Assembly (NCBI GenBank): GCA_017539645.1
Contig: JAFYCM010000074.1
Span: 39,583-103,582 of the forward strand
Direction of reading: 5' to 3'
Source: Bacteroidales bacterium
Lineage (GTDB): Bacteria; Bacteroidota; Bacteroidia; Bacteroidales; Marinilabiliaceae
DNA: 64,000 nucleotides
Both the position numbers and the translations under genes were made by a program. Of this stretch, positions 23,003-31,379 are shown in pieces (position 1 is the stretch's first letter; every line of letters starts with the position of its first letter). The notes beneath the pieces were generated by a model. It searched no databases, was not told the origin of the DNA, and saw only the letters and a list, made by a program, of their open reading frames with translations.

Positions 23003-25549
23003 ATGGAAAACAAGAGAATTTTTCAGCCGTCCACTGAGCCACTTTGGAAATCGATTATTGTGAAATCGAAGTTGCCCAAGGAGCTTATGTGTCTTCATGA
23101 GTTGTCGCGCAACCTCTGGTGGTGTTGGAATTATGATGCTTTGGAAGTGTTCGAAAGCATCGATCAGGAATTGTGGGAACAAGTAGGTAAGAACCCTATC
23201 TTGTTGCTCGAAAAGGTTTCTCTTTCGCGTTTGAAAGTATTGGCAGAAGATGCAGTTTTCGTCGAAAACTTGAATGCTGTATATAGTAAGTTCCGTACTT
23301 ATCTCGATCGTCCGTTCGAGTATAAACCGAGAATTGCTTATTTCAGCATGGAATATGGTCTGACCAACATCTTGAAAATCTATTCTGGTGGTCTTGGTAT
23401 TCTTGCCGGCGACTATTTGAAAGAGGCTTCAGATAGCTGCGTAAATATGGTCGGCGTAGGTTTGCTCTATCGCTATGGATATTTCTCGCAGACACTTTCT
23501 GTGAATGGCGAGCAGCAGGCCAACTACGAAGCTCAGGAGTTCCAAAATTTGCCTATTGATGAGGTTCGCACTAAAGATGGACAGTTGCTCTATATACCTA
23601 TAAATTTCCCAGGTCGACAGATTCAGTTGAAGGTTTGGAAAGCTCAGGTAGGTAGAGTTCCTCTCTACCTTCTCGATAGCGACCATGTGCTCAACTCGCA
23701 AGAAGATCGTCAGATTACCCACACGCTTTATGGCGGCGACTGGGAGAATCGTCTGAAACAAGAGATTGTGCTTGGTATGGGCGGCGTTCGCCTCCTTGAA
23801 GCACTTGGCATTGAAAGCGATGTTTATCACTGCAACGAAGGTCATGCAGCTCTCTTGAACGTACAGCGTCTTGTGAACCTCACCGATAAGGATTTGAAGT
23901 TCGATGAGGCATTGGAAGTAGTTCGCGTGTCGTCGCTATTCACCACGCACACGCCTGTGCCTGCTGGTCACGATAGCTTCGACGAAGGCTTGATGCACCG
24001 TTACTTCTCTCATGTTCCAGAACTTTTGAATATTTCGTGGAACGAATTTATGGACCTTGGTCGCGAGAGTAGTGGTAAATTCTCAATGTCGGTGCTTGCT
24101 GCTCGCACATCGCAAGAGATGAACGGCGTTAGCTGGCTACACGGCGAGGTTACTAAAGATATGTTCAAATATCTATGGCCGGGCTTTACTGCCGACGAGC
24201 TACATATTAATTACGTTACCAACGGCGTACACTACGGCACTTGGACTGCGAGCGAAATGCAGCGTTTCTACGAAGAGTACATAGGTTCCGACTTGCTCAA
24301 GGACGTATCGAACAAATCCGTTTGGGAGAAGATTTACAACGTCGACGATGCTGTTATTTGGGATGTTCGTAAGCGCCTGAAGAAGAAGCTTTTCGATTAT
24401 GTGAAGAATCGCACCGTAAGTAATTTGAACGCCAACGTAAATCCTTCGCGTGCTATTGAGGTCCTCGACGGACTTCGCCCTAATGCACTTACAATTGGTT
24501 TCGCGCGTCGTTTCGCTACATACAAGCGTGCGCACTTGCTCTTCACCGATTTGGAGCGTTTGTCGAAGATTGTCAATAATCCTGAGCACCCAGTTCAGTT
24601 TATCTTCGCTGGTAAGGCTCACCCTGCCGATGGTGGCGGTCAGAGCCTTATAAAGAACATTGTAGAAATTTCGCATCGTCCGGAGTTTCTTGGCAAGATT
24701 ATCTTCCTTGAAAACTACGATATGGAGCTCTCACGTCGCTTGATTTCGGGCGTGGACGTTTGGTTGAATACTCCTACGCGTCCTCTCGAAGCTTCGGGTA
24801 CGAGCGGTCAGAAGGCAGAACTCAATGGTGTACTTAACTTCTCAGTGCTCGATGGCTGGTGGTACGAAGGTTACAAAGAAGATGCTGGTTGGGCTATTAC
24901 CGACAAGCAAACCTATCGAGAGACGAAATATCAAGACGAGCTTGATGCAGCTATTATATATCAAACGCTTGAAAATGAAATTATTCCACTCTACTACAAC
25001 CAAGTAAAGGACGTTCCTAAGGGCTGGATTAGCTTCATCAAGAAATCGTTGGCGCAGATTGCACCAGAATTCACCACCAAGCGTATGATTACCGACTACC
25101 TCAATAAGTTCTATATACCGCAAGAGAAACGCGGTTCGGTACTTATTGCCAACGACTTCAAGTCGGCTCGCGATTTGGCTGCATGGAAGAACGAAGTCCG
25201 CGAAATGTGGGACGGCATCGAGGTTGTCGACGTTGAAATGCCTGATATTTCTAAGGAGGTGCTCGGCATTGGCGACTTGTACAAGATTCGCATCACACTC
25301 GACAAGAAAGTTGCCGATGTCGATCTTGGCATGGAGCTCGTCTTTGCAACAGGTTCCGATTCCGACAGTACCTTGAAAGTGGTTCATACCGAGCCATTTG
25401 AGTTGGAAAAGACCGAAGGCACACTTTCTACATACAAAGTGGCGCTTGCCCTCACGTATCCGGGCTACTTCAAGTTCGGCATACGTATATTCCCAAGCAA
25501 TACCTTGCTGCCACACAAGCAAGACTTCCCATTGCTCAAGTGGCTATAG
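23003..25549 (+). CDS. glgP: Alpha-glucan (glycogen/maltodextrin) phosphorylase, GT35
   Basis: 848 residues; releases glucose-1-phosphate from alpha-1,4-glucan. It is of the type with an N-terminal domain (LSRNLWWCWNYDALEVFESI) seen in bacterial and archaeal alpha-glucan phosphorylases rather than the classic E. coli MalP form. Seen: IAYFSMEYGLTNILKIYSGG, YHCNEGHAALLNVQRL, FTTHTPVPAGHDSFD, IGFARRFATYKRAHLL, FAGKAHPADGGGQSLIKNIV, and the pyridoxal-phosphate lysine within GTSGQKAELNGVLNFSVLDG (Lys604). It is last in the glycogen operon and is followed directly by a strong terminator. Confidence 0.93.
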   Translation: MENKRIFQPSTEPLWKSIIVKSKLPKELMCLHELSRNLWWCWNYDALEVFESIDQELWEQVGKNPILLLEKVSLSRLKVLAEDAVFVENLNAVYSKFRTYLDRPFEYKPRIAYFSMEYGLTNILKIYSGGLGILAGDYLKEASDSCVNMVGVGLLYRYGYFSQTLSVNGEQQANYEAQEFQNLPIDEVRTKDGQLLYIPINFPGRQIQLKVWKAQVGRVPLYLLDSDHVLNSQEDRQITHTLYGGDWENRLKQEIVLGMGGVRLLEALGIESDVYHCNEGHAALLNVQRLVNLTDKDLKFDEALEVVRVSSLFTTHTPVPAGHDSFDEGLMHRYFSHVPELLNISWNEFMDLGRESSGKFSMSVLAARTSQEMNGVSWLHGEVTKDMFKYLWPGFTADELHINYVTNGVHYGTWTASEMQRFYEEYIGSDLLKDVSNKSVWEKIYNVDDAVIWDVRKRLKKKLFDYVKNRTVSNLNANVNPSRAIEVLDGLRPNALTIGFARRFATYKRAHLLFTDLERLSKIVNNPEHPVQFIFAGKAHPADGGGQSLIKNIVEISHRPEFLGKIIFLENYDMELSRRLISGVDVWLNTPTRPLEASGTSGQKAELNGVLNFSVLDGWWYEGYKEDAGWAITDKQTYRETKYQDELDAAIIYQTLENEIIPLYYNQVKDVPKGWISFIKKSLAQIAPEFTTKRMITDYLNKFYIPQEKRGSVLIANDFKSARDLAAWKNEVREMWDGIEVVDVEMPDISKEVLGIGDLYKIRITLDKKVADVDLGMELVFATGSDSDSTLKVVHTEPFELEKTEGTLSTYKVALALTYPGYFKFGIRIFPSNTLLPHKQDFPLLKWL

Positions 25550-25571
25550 TTTAGTTGCCGATAAATAAAAA

Positions 25572-25616
25572 TCTGCGCTGTATCTCTAACAAAATGAGGT
25601 ACAGCGCTTTTTTGTT
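25572..25616 (+). terminator. Strong terminator closing the glycogen operon
   Basis: GCGCTGTA(TCTCTAACAAAATGAGG)TACAGCGC stem of eight perfect base pairs followed by TTTTTT. Confidence 0.9.
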
Positions 25617-25658
25617 GCCTGTTGGAAAACTTTTTCTAATAAATATTTACCAAATCCA

Positions 25659-25688
25659 TTGTTCGTAAATTATACAATTGTATATTTG
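25659..25688 (+). promoter_or_regulatory. Consensus Bacteroidetes promoter for the ABC operon
   Basis: TTG (25659-25661), exactly 19 nt, then TATATTTG (25681-25688): a full match to TTG-N19-TAnnTTTG, 38 nt before the ATG at 25727. The best promoter match in the window. Confidence 0.7.
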
Positions 25689-25726
25689 TGGTGTTCTATG
25701 ATAGTATAACACTAATATATACAAAC

Positions 25727-26542
25727 ATGATTGAGATTAATAACCTGAATTATTCTTACGCCAATGGCAAGAAGCAAGTCTTCGACAATTTCAGTCTGAC
25801 GATTGCCGAAGATGGTATCTATGGCCTTCTTGGTAAGAATGGAGTGGGCAAGAGTACCTTGCTCAACTTGGTTAGCGGATTGCTCTATGCACCTGCCGAC
25901 CAACTGAAGATTGATGGTGTGGCGGTGTGCGAACGTAAAGCTCGCACGCTTGCCAACCTTTACTATGTGCCCGACGAAGTCGAATTCCCTGCCATGTCGC
26001 TCGAGCGCTACGTGTCGCTTATTCGTCCTTTCTATCCCAATTTTTCCGACGAAGTGCTGAAAGATTGCTTGGACAACTTCGAGTTGGAGTTTCCTAAGAA
26101 ACTTACGAGCCTCAGCCTTGGCGAGAAGAAGAAAGTGGCGCTGAGTCTTGCTATGGCGGCTAATACCGAATTCGTTTTGCTCGACGAACCTACCAATGGC
26201 CTCGACATTCCCAGCAAGACGCAGCTCCGCCGCATAATAGCAAAGGGTATGGGCGAGGGGCGAACTATGCTTATCTCTACGCATTTGGTGCACGACGTGG
26301 AGCAACTGCTCGACCATGTGGTGATAATCAGCAAGAGCGGTTTGTTGCTCAACAAGGGCATTGGTGAGTTGATGGACGAATATCTGTTCGAGGTTGCGCC
26401 AATTGGCACTAACGACGACTCTGTGCTCTATTCTGAGCCTGTGGCTGGAGGCGAACTTGTTATCCGCAAGCGCGAGAACGATGAGCCGCAAACGGAGGTT
26501 AAGCTTGAGGCTCTTTTCAATTATGTAACTAACAAAAAATGA
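25727..26542 (+). CDS. ABC transporter ATP-binding protein
   Basis: 271 residues. Seen: Walker A GLLGKNGVGKSTLLNLVSG (about 29-47), signature LTSLSLGEKKKVALSLAMA (LSLGE for the usual LSGGQ), Walker B FVLLDEPTNGLDIPSKTQL, and H-loop LISTHLVHD. The C-terminal 60 residues are variable. The partner permease begins 4 nt after its stop. This gene pair plus a YtrA-type GntR regulator (28051) is the common exporter/stress-response arrangement, in which the substrate is usually unknown. An upstream in-frame start at 25688 falls on the -7 element itself, so 25727 is chosen. Confidence 0.92.
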   Translation: MIEINNLNYSYANGKKQVFDNFSLTIAEDGIYGLLGKNGVGKSTLLNLVSGLLYAPADQLKIDGVAVCERKARTLANLYYVPDEVEFPAMSLERYVSLIRPFYPNFSDEVLKDCLDNFELEFPKKLTSLSLGEKKKVALSLAMAANTEFVLLDEPTNGLDIPSKTQLRRIIAKGMGEGRTMLISTHLVHDVEQLLDHVVIISKSGLLLNKGIGELMDEYLFEVAPIGTNDDSVLYSEPVAGGELVIRKRENDEPQTEVKLEALFNYVTNKK

Positions 26543-26546
26543 GGCT

Positions 26547-27263
26547 ATGAAGAATTTTCTAAATATTATCCGATACGAATTGGTCACTGGCTTGTGGCGA
26601 TTCTATTTTGTTATTGCGCTTACTGGCGTTTTGTCGGCAAATCTTTGGATTAACTATGCACAATTCGACAACCATACTCTATCTCCTAGCAACTTGCTTA
26701 GTTTCAATGGCATTTGGGCAGGGGCTATGTTTATGCTCTCTTGGATTTTCATCTCTTCAGTGTTGCACAAAAATGCATTTGGCATTGTTCGCCGCGATGT
26801 CTTTTTGCTTCCATGCAACCGATGGCCAAAGTTTTGGGCAGTCCTCATTGCCGATGTCGTGTTGCCTACGCTCGCGTTATTCCTTTCGCGCTATGTGGCA
26901 CTTCTCACGTTCGATCCGCAATTAATTGTCGATCAGTCTGCAGAACTCGTTATACGTAGTAATAAAGAATGGGCGTTCCCATTTTTTGCTAATAGCTTGT
27001 TGTATGTAATCTTGCCGCTCTATTGGCTATTTAGCAGTTTGGTCTTTCGCAATATGACGTTCATCAAAGCGCTGCTTCTTCTCGTCGCGATTTTCTTGGT
27101 AGTGATGTTTGTTGGCGCTCTTGTTTTGGACTATTGTGTTGATCCTGATATTTATGTGTTGAACGACTACAACTTGGGTTGCTGGATTATTGCGCTAACA
27201 ATTGCTTATGCAGTGGGTATGGTCGTAGCCATAAAGCGTCGCTACGAACGATTGGAATTCTAA
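26547..27263 (+). CDS. ABC transporter permease
   Basis: 238 residues with about six membrane-spanning segments: RFYFVIALTGVLSANLWI, FNGIWAGAMFMLSWIFISSV, WAVLIADVVLPTLALFLSRY, FFANSLLYVILPLYWLFSSL, ALLLLVAIFLVVMFVGALVL and NLGCWIIALTIAYAVGMVVA. No conserved domain is recognisable, as is usual for the small ABC-2-type permeases that accompany a YtrB-like ATPase. It follows its ATPase with a 4-nt gap, and both are presumably controlled by the GntR gene at the operon's end. Confidence 0.85.
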   Translation: MKNFLNIIRYELVTGLWRFYFVIALTGVLSANLWINYAQFDNHTLSPSNLLSFNGIWAGAMFMLSWIFISSVLHKNAFGIVRRDVFLLPCNRWPKFWAVLIADVVLPTLALFLSRYVALLTFDPQLIVDQSAELVIRSNKEWAFPFFANSLLYVILPLYWLFSSLVFRNMTFIKALLLLVAIFLVVMFVGALVLDYCVDPDIYVLNDYNLGCWIIALTIAYAVGMVVAIKRRYERLEF

Positions 27264-27284
27264 TCTTATAAATTACAGATAATT

Positions 27285-28037
27285 ATGAAACTATATATAT
27301 TGATAGCCACACTAATAGTGGCAATAGCACTTCCTTCGTGCATATATCAAGAGAGAGCCGATTGGCAAACTACGCCAACCGTAAATAGCCACGTGAACAG
27401 CAGAAAACCTAACACAAAACTCACCGAGTGTTGGACTTCGGCAGATAAGAAGACAAAGACACTCAACGTCTTTTTCCCGTGTGATGATGTATGTTTCTAC
27501 AAGTTGTGTGTAAATATTAATTATACGCAGAGCGACACATCGTACATTAGCATAAAAGGCAATAGCATGGCTATGCGCAACCTATTTGTGTCTAATCCTC
27601 AAGATATAAAAGGAGATTGGTCGAGTAATATTTTTATTCACGGGGAGTCTAATCCCTTACGCAATTTGTGGTACGACACCTCCGAGCCATTGGAAGTGGA
27701 GTGGAAATCGAAGAATTTGAAACGAATACAGTTGAATCACGGACAGAAATTTACGGCAACAGACACTGTCGTTATTCGTGAAAAGACAAGACTTGGAATA
27801 GCTTGTGTTGAAGACACAGAGGTCAACTTCGATGTGCTTATTTGCGATACACTTTTGGTGACTGGTCCTGATGTACGTAACGTCAAGATAAACACACTGA
27901 TAGCTAATGTCGTATATACAGGTAATCGAATTACATACGAAGATGGCCGAGTAACGCCTATTGGTCCTACCGTTGGTAAGTTTATCAAGAAAGCTACCAT
28001 GGAAGAGGCGGAGATGGAAGTTATACCTGCATATTAA
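27285..28037 (+). CDS. Lipoprotein, possibly DUF2807-like
   Basis: 250 residues with a lipoprotein signal, MKLYILIATLIVAIALPSC (lipobox ALPSC, Cys19). The mature part is beta-rich with repeated short strands, for example DTSYISIKGNSMAMRNLFVS, VEWKSKNLKRIQLNHGQKF and VNFDVLICDTLLVTGPDVRN. These resemble the stacked-strand (GIN/DUF2807) putative adhesin domains that Bacteroidetes often encode beside GntR/ABC operons, but the match is weak. It lies between the permease and the GntR regulator, 13 nt before the latter, so it belongs to the operon and may be a substrate or a sensor of the envelope state. Confidence 0.65.
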   Translation: MKLYILIATLIVAIALPSCIYQERADWQTTPTVNSHVNSRKPNTKLTECWTSADKKTKTLNVFFPCDDVCFYKLCVNINYTQSDTSYISIKGNSMAMRNLFVSNPQDIKGDWSSNIFIHGESNPLRNLWYDTSEPLEVEWKSKNLKRIQLNHGQKFTATDTVVIREKTRLGIACVEDTEVNFDVLICDTLLVTGPDVRNVKINTLIANVVYTGNRITYEDGRVTPIGPTVGKFIKKATMEEAEMEVIPAY

Positions 28038-28050
28038 TAATGAGAATGTT

Positions 28051-28425
28051 ATGACAACTTTCAATCCTGATAGAGCGATATTCCTGCAAATGGGCGATCG
28101 CATCTGCGATGAGATATTGGCTGGGAAATACAACGAAGAAGAGCGTATTCCCAGTATGCGAGAGTATGCAGTGACGCTCTCGGTCAACACTAACACGGCT
28201 TTCAAAGCCTACGAGGCTCTTTCGAACGATGGTATTATCTACAACAAACGTGGTATGGGATATTTTGTAAGTACTGGCGCTAAGGAGAAAATCATGAGCG
28301 AGCGCCGCCGCAAATTCATGGACGAATTCTTGCCCGATGTCATCCGGCAAATGAAGCTAATCGGCTTAACATTAGACGATTTAGAAAAGAAGTGGAATGA
28401 ACAGGAGAAAAAAATTGAAAATTGA
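28051..28425 (+). CDS. GntR-family transcriptional regulator (YtrA-like)
   Basis: 124 residues. N-terminal winged helix-turn-helix: IFLQMGDRICDEILAGKYNE, then EERIPSMREYAVTLSVNTNT, then AFKAYEALSNDGIIYNKRGM with the wing GYFV. There is only a short helical C-terminal tail (about 45 residues), the hallmark of the YtrA subgroup, which usually represses its own ABC-transporter operon. The N-terminal FNPDRAIFLQMGDRI matches the Bacteroidetes version. It lies last in the operon rather than first, so it would be made from the operon mRNA it is expected to control. A start at 27961 inside the lipoprotein gene is rejected because it adds unrelated sequence. Confidence 0.9.
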   Translation: MTTFNPDRAIFLQMGDRICDEILAGKYNEEERIPSMREYAVTLSVNTNTAFKAYEALSNDGIIYNKRGMGYFVSTGAKEKIMSERRRKFMDEFLPDVIRQMKLIGLTLDDLEKKWNEQEKKIEN

Positions 28426-28440
28426 GATTTGAGAATTAGA

Positions 28441-28487
28441 AACACAGATTCATATAATCTGTTGAAACTGTGTTATCTGTGTTCTTT
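28441..28487 (+). terminator. Probable terminator/stem-loop after the GntR gene
   Basis: AACACAGAT (28441-28449) pairs with ATCTGTGTT (28475-28483), with an inner CAGATT/AATCTG hairpin; only a weak T stretch (CTTTA) follows. Confidence 0.45.
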
Positions 28488-28542
28488 ATGCGAGATAACA
28501 TGAAAAATATTCCTTATCTTCCGTAGATAATAATAAAACTGC

Positions 28543-28550
28543 TATCTTTG
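28543..28550 (+). promoter_or_regulatory. Putative -7 element for tRNA-Arg
   Basis: TATCTTTG, 17 nt before the mature tRNA 5' end; the -33 box is not evident. Confidence 0.45.
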
Positions 28551-28567
28551 CAGCGCGAAAAGCGGAT

Positions 28568-28644
28568 GGTTCCGTAGCTCAGCTGGATAGAGCAGCAGAT
28601 TTCTAATCTGCGGGTCGTGGGTTCGAACCCCGCCGGAATCACCA
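28568..28644 (+). tRNA. tRNA-Arg (anticodon UCU), CCA encoded
   Basis: Acceptor stem GGTTCCG pairs with CGGAATC (one G-U). The D arm is GCTC...GAGC, and anticodon stem GCAGA/TCTGC closes a TTTCTAA loop with anticodon TCT, which reads AGA arginine codons. The T arm is GTGGG-TTCGAAC-CCCGC-like, the discriminator base is A (28641), and CCA is encoded at 28642-28644. All conserved positions (T54-T-C, A14-like) are visible. A terminator follows. Confidence 0.96.
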
Positions 28645-28650
28645 ATCAAG

Positions 28651-28690
28651 AGGGCAGCAATTGCAAATGCAATATGCGCCCTTTTTTTAT
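28651..28690 (+). terminator. Terminator after tRNA-Arg
   Basis: GGGC...GCCC hairpin with inner ATTGCAAATGCAAT, followed by seven T. Confidence 0.75.
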
Positions 28691-28715
28691 TTTTGCATGC
28701 GTATAAACAACTACC

Positions 28716-29387
28716 ATGAAAGGGCTCGTTATAGTCATATTGCTGTTGCTCAGCACTGTAGCCATTGCGCAAGAGGTGCAGATGTCGGGCATTGTGCTCA
28801 ATAGTACCACCATGACGCCTATGGCCGATGCGCTCGTGCGTGTGAACGGACATAAATATTTGGTAGATGCTGCTGGAAGAACTTCATTCGAAGCCAATCG
28901 CGGCGATACGGTGAGCATAACGCACATTGGCTTTCAACCGCTACAATTCGTAGTGGCCGATTCGGTAAGCAGCGAAAGTATGTTTGCCGTGGTAATGTCT
29001 GAAGATACCGTTCGTCTCTCTGAAGTTATGGTTATGCAGCGCCCTAAGGTTCATATCAATCCTAATATGCCAATAGAGCAACGGACTATTGTGGCGGAGA
29101 CCAACTTCAAGTATATGACGCATTTGGCGCAAAATCCGCCGGCGAGCATCAACTCCTCGTGGGATGCACAACAGAATCAAGAAGCTGCCATCTCGCGCGA
29201 GACAAACAAGATGGTCTATCGCCACATGATAGCACCCGACCAGATGGTTGGCATCAGCATAACAACCACATTGGCATTAATTGGCGAACTGATAGCCAAA
29301 ATAAAAGACGACAACAATCAAAGTCATATACGCCCGATAGATACGCGTGAGTTTCAAATACTTATGCGTAATTATAAATATGAATAG
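28716..29387 (+). CDS. Exported protein with carboxypeptidase-like regulatory domain
   Basis: 223 residues. Signal peptide MKGLVIVILLLLSTVAIAQ, then EVQMSGIVLNSTTMTPMADA (about 20-39) and RVNGHKYLVDAAGRTSFEAN, the start of the CarboxypepD_reg-like (CNA-B-like) beta-sandwich seen at the N-terminus of TonB-dependent receptors and many Bacteroidetes secreted proteins. The second half (NFKYMTHLAQNPPASINSSW to MRNYKYE) is unassigned and has no barrel, so this is a stand-alone periplasmic or surface protein rather than a truncated receptor. It is followed 24 nt later by folE, but no functional link is apparent. Confidence 0.75.
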   Translation: MKGLVIVILLLLSTVAIAQEVQMSGIVLNSTTMTPMADALVRVNGHKYLVDAAGRTSFEANRGDTVSITHIGFQPLQFVVADSVSSESMFAVVMSEDTVRLSEVMVMQRPKVHINPNMPIEQRTIVAETNFKYMTHLAQNPPASINSSWDAQQNQEAAISRETNKMVYRHMIAPDQMVGISITTTLALIGELIAKIKDDNNQSHIRPIDTREFQILMRNYKYE

Positions 29388-29411
29388 TAGAAACGTTTTT
29401 ATATACATACG

Positions 29412-30032
29412 ATGGCAGAAGTAATGAGTGCAGCAGAATTGCAAGACAAATGCGAATACAACGCAGAGCTTACCATGCAACTATCGAAGCACTATAAGCA
29501 AGTGATAACCTTGCTCGGCGAAGATGCAAACCGCGAAGGACTGCTCAAAACTCCCGAGCGAATGGCCAAAGCAATGCAATTCTTGCTCAAAGGCTACAAC
29601 GAAGATCCTGAGCAAATTTTGCTTGCAGCTAAATTCCATGAGCAATATCAGCAAATGGTTGTGGTTAAGGATATTGAAATCTATTCGATGTGCGAACATC
29701 ACATGTTGCCATTCTTCGGTAAGGCTCACGTGGGCTACATTCCGCGCGACTACATAACCGGCCTTAGTAAAATTCCGCGTGTGGTAGATGCCTTTGCTCG
29801 TCGCCTTCAGGTGCAGGAGCGACTCACTACACAAATAAAAGATTGCATACAAAAAACACTAAATCCGCTCGGAGTGGCTGTAGTTATTGAGGCTCAGCAC
29901 ATGTGTATGCAGATGCGCGGCGTTCAGAAACAAAATTCATTCACCACAACCAGCGATTTTACTGGTGCTTTTGCAAATAATATTGCTACTCGTGAAGAGT
30001 TCTTCAACATCATAGGCTCGAAGATGCATTGA
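29412..30032 (+). CDS. folE: GTP cyclohydrolase I
   Basis: Converts GTP to 7,8-dihydroneopterin triphosphate, entry to folate (and queuosine) synthesis. 206 residues. Seen: [40 protein letters not shown] (zinc ligands Cys and His, catalytic His), [20 protein letters not shown], and [20 protein letters not shown] (second zinc Cys). The protein is the homodecameric type IA enzyme. The dihydroneopterin aldolase gene folB is at 6703; the two are unlinked here. Starts at ATG 29412. Confidence 0.96.
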   Translation: MAEVMSAAELQDKCEYNAELTMQLSKHYKQVITLLGEDANREGLLKTPERMAKAMQFLLKGYNEDPEQILLAAKFHEQYQQMVVVKDIEIYSMCEHHMLPFFGKAHVGYIPRDYITGLSKIPRVVDAFARRLQVQERLTTQIKDCIQKTLNPLGVAVVIEAQHMCMQMRGVQKQNSFTTTSDFTGAFANNIATREEFFNIIGSKMH

Positions 30033-30040
30033 TTTGTTTT

Positions 30041-30048
30041 ATATTTGC
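30041..30048 (+). promoter_or_regulatory. Putative -7 element for the pseudokinase-glgB operon
   Basis: TATATTTG, 22 nt before the ATG at 30070, in the short gap after folE. Confidence 0.4.
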
Positions 30049-30069
30049 TGAAAACATATCTCTAACGCT

Positions 30070-31377
30070 ATGGGCTTAAGATCGTTATTCAAGAGAAAAA
30101 AGGAGGCTGTTGAGACAAAACACACGTATACCACAGCTGAAATGTTGGACTTCGTATCCGATAATATCTCGTGTTTGAAAAAGTTATTATCGGCGCAAGG
30201 CAGCAATAATCGCGCACGTCGATTAATCGATTTGGCAGACATCACGCGAAGCCAAGTGGTGCTTTTGTGCGCAAAAGGCCAAAAAGATGGAGAATATTGG
30301 CTTGTGGAATCGTCAGATCCGACGTTTGGCGAGCAAGGCACGAAATTTACGTGGCAGCACACGCAAGCTATGGCAAGCAACGATGCCATGCAGATATTCA
30401 GCACAATGCCATTCCCTAAAATTGGTATTTCGGCCTACATATCTGTACCTATAAAGAATAAGTACAACGTAGTTACCGGTCTGCTTATGGCGCTCTCTGT
30501 GGCGCGCTACGAGCGTGTAGATGAGGTTACGCAACTGCTGCATTTGCTTGCTCCAGTGTTCGAACCGGAAATCTCGCTTGAGAACTACAAGGAGATGCAG
30601 AAACAGTGCGAAAGCAGAATCTTGGCGCTCAACCAAAACGCCGAAGCGTTGCAGACTGACCTCAAACGCGAAAAAGAGAAATCGGCAGAGAACCGCGAGT
30701 TCAAGAGTATCTTCCTTACCAACCTAAGCCAAGAGGTACGTACGCCGATGAACGTGATAGTTGGCTTCTCGGACTTGCTCGAAACGGCAGAATCGCCCGA
30801 GCAGCGTCGCGAGTTCATCGATGCCATAAAGCAGAATAGCAACATATTGCTGAAGCTCATCGATAATATGGTGGAGATTTCTAAGTTGCAAATCAGCTAT
30901 ATGTTTAAGCCAGCTGTGCCTCGTCAACTCAATGAACTCCTTACCTCTATAAAAATAAAATACGAAGAGCAGCTCAAAGAGGAGAATAAGCCCATACAGA
31001 TTGAGACCTCGTTTGCGCTCTCTACGCCTAACGATACCATTTGGAATAGCGAGGAGATAATCCTGAAGGTGATGGGGTTGATTATAGATAAAGCGTGCAA
31101 GCAAACCTCATACGGGTTGATAAGTTTGGGCTATTCGGTGGAGAATACCAAGATTACATTCTTCGTTCGCGACACTGGTGAGGGTATAAATGTGAGCGAT
31201 GCCGACCGCATGTTCGATCTATTCTCGAGCACCGATTCCGGTTCGAACGATGACGATTCGATAAACTTGGCACTTGCTAAAAAATATATCACACTCGTCG
31301 ATGGCGAAATTTGGGTTGATACTAAATATCGCAACGGCACGGCAATCTACTTCACCATACCTATGCAAAAACTATAA
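30070..31377 (+). CDS. Histidine-kinase-like protein lacking its phosphoacceptor His (pseudokinase)
   Basis: 435 residues, cytoplasmic (no membrane segment). Layout: GAF/PAS-like sensor region (about 30-165), coiled coil (about 175-215, EMQKQCESRILALNQNAEAL), DHp region FLTNLSQEVRTPMNVIVGFS (about 217-236) and an HATPase-like domain (about 300-435). The H-box normally reads S-H-E-x-R-T-P; here codon CAA at 30730-30732 gives Gln221, so no phospho-His is possible. The N-box is also altered (MGLIIDKACKQT, Asp340 at the usual Asn). The G1 box DTGEGI (368-373) is kept, but the G2 box is SINLALAKKY instead of GLGL. It is probably a binding or regulatory pseudokinase. glgB starts 2 nt after its stop, so the two are cotranscribed. 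Confidence 0.85.
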   Translation: MGLRSLFKRKKEAVETKHTYTTAEMLDFVSDNISCLKKLLSAQGSNNRARRLIDLADITRSQVVLLCAKGQKDGEYWLVESSDPTFGEQGTKFTWQHTQAMASNDAMQIFSTMPFPKIGISAYISVPIKNKYNVVTGLLMALSVARYERVDEVTQLLHLLAPVFEPEISLENYKEMQKQCESRILALNQNAEALQTDLKREKEKSAENREFKSIFLTNLSQEVRTPMNVIVGFSDLLETAESPEQRREFIDAIKQNSNILLKLIDNMVEISKLQISYMFKPAVPRQLNELLTSIKIKYEEQLKEENKPIQIETSFALSTPNDTIWNSEEIILKVMGLIIDKACKQTSYGLISLGYSVENTKITFFVRDTGEGINVSDADRMFDLFSSTDSGSNDDDSINLALAKKYITLVDGEIWVDTKYRNGTAIYFTIPMQKL

Positions 31378-31379
31378 CG

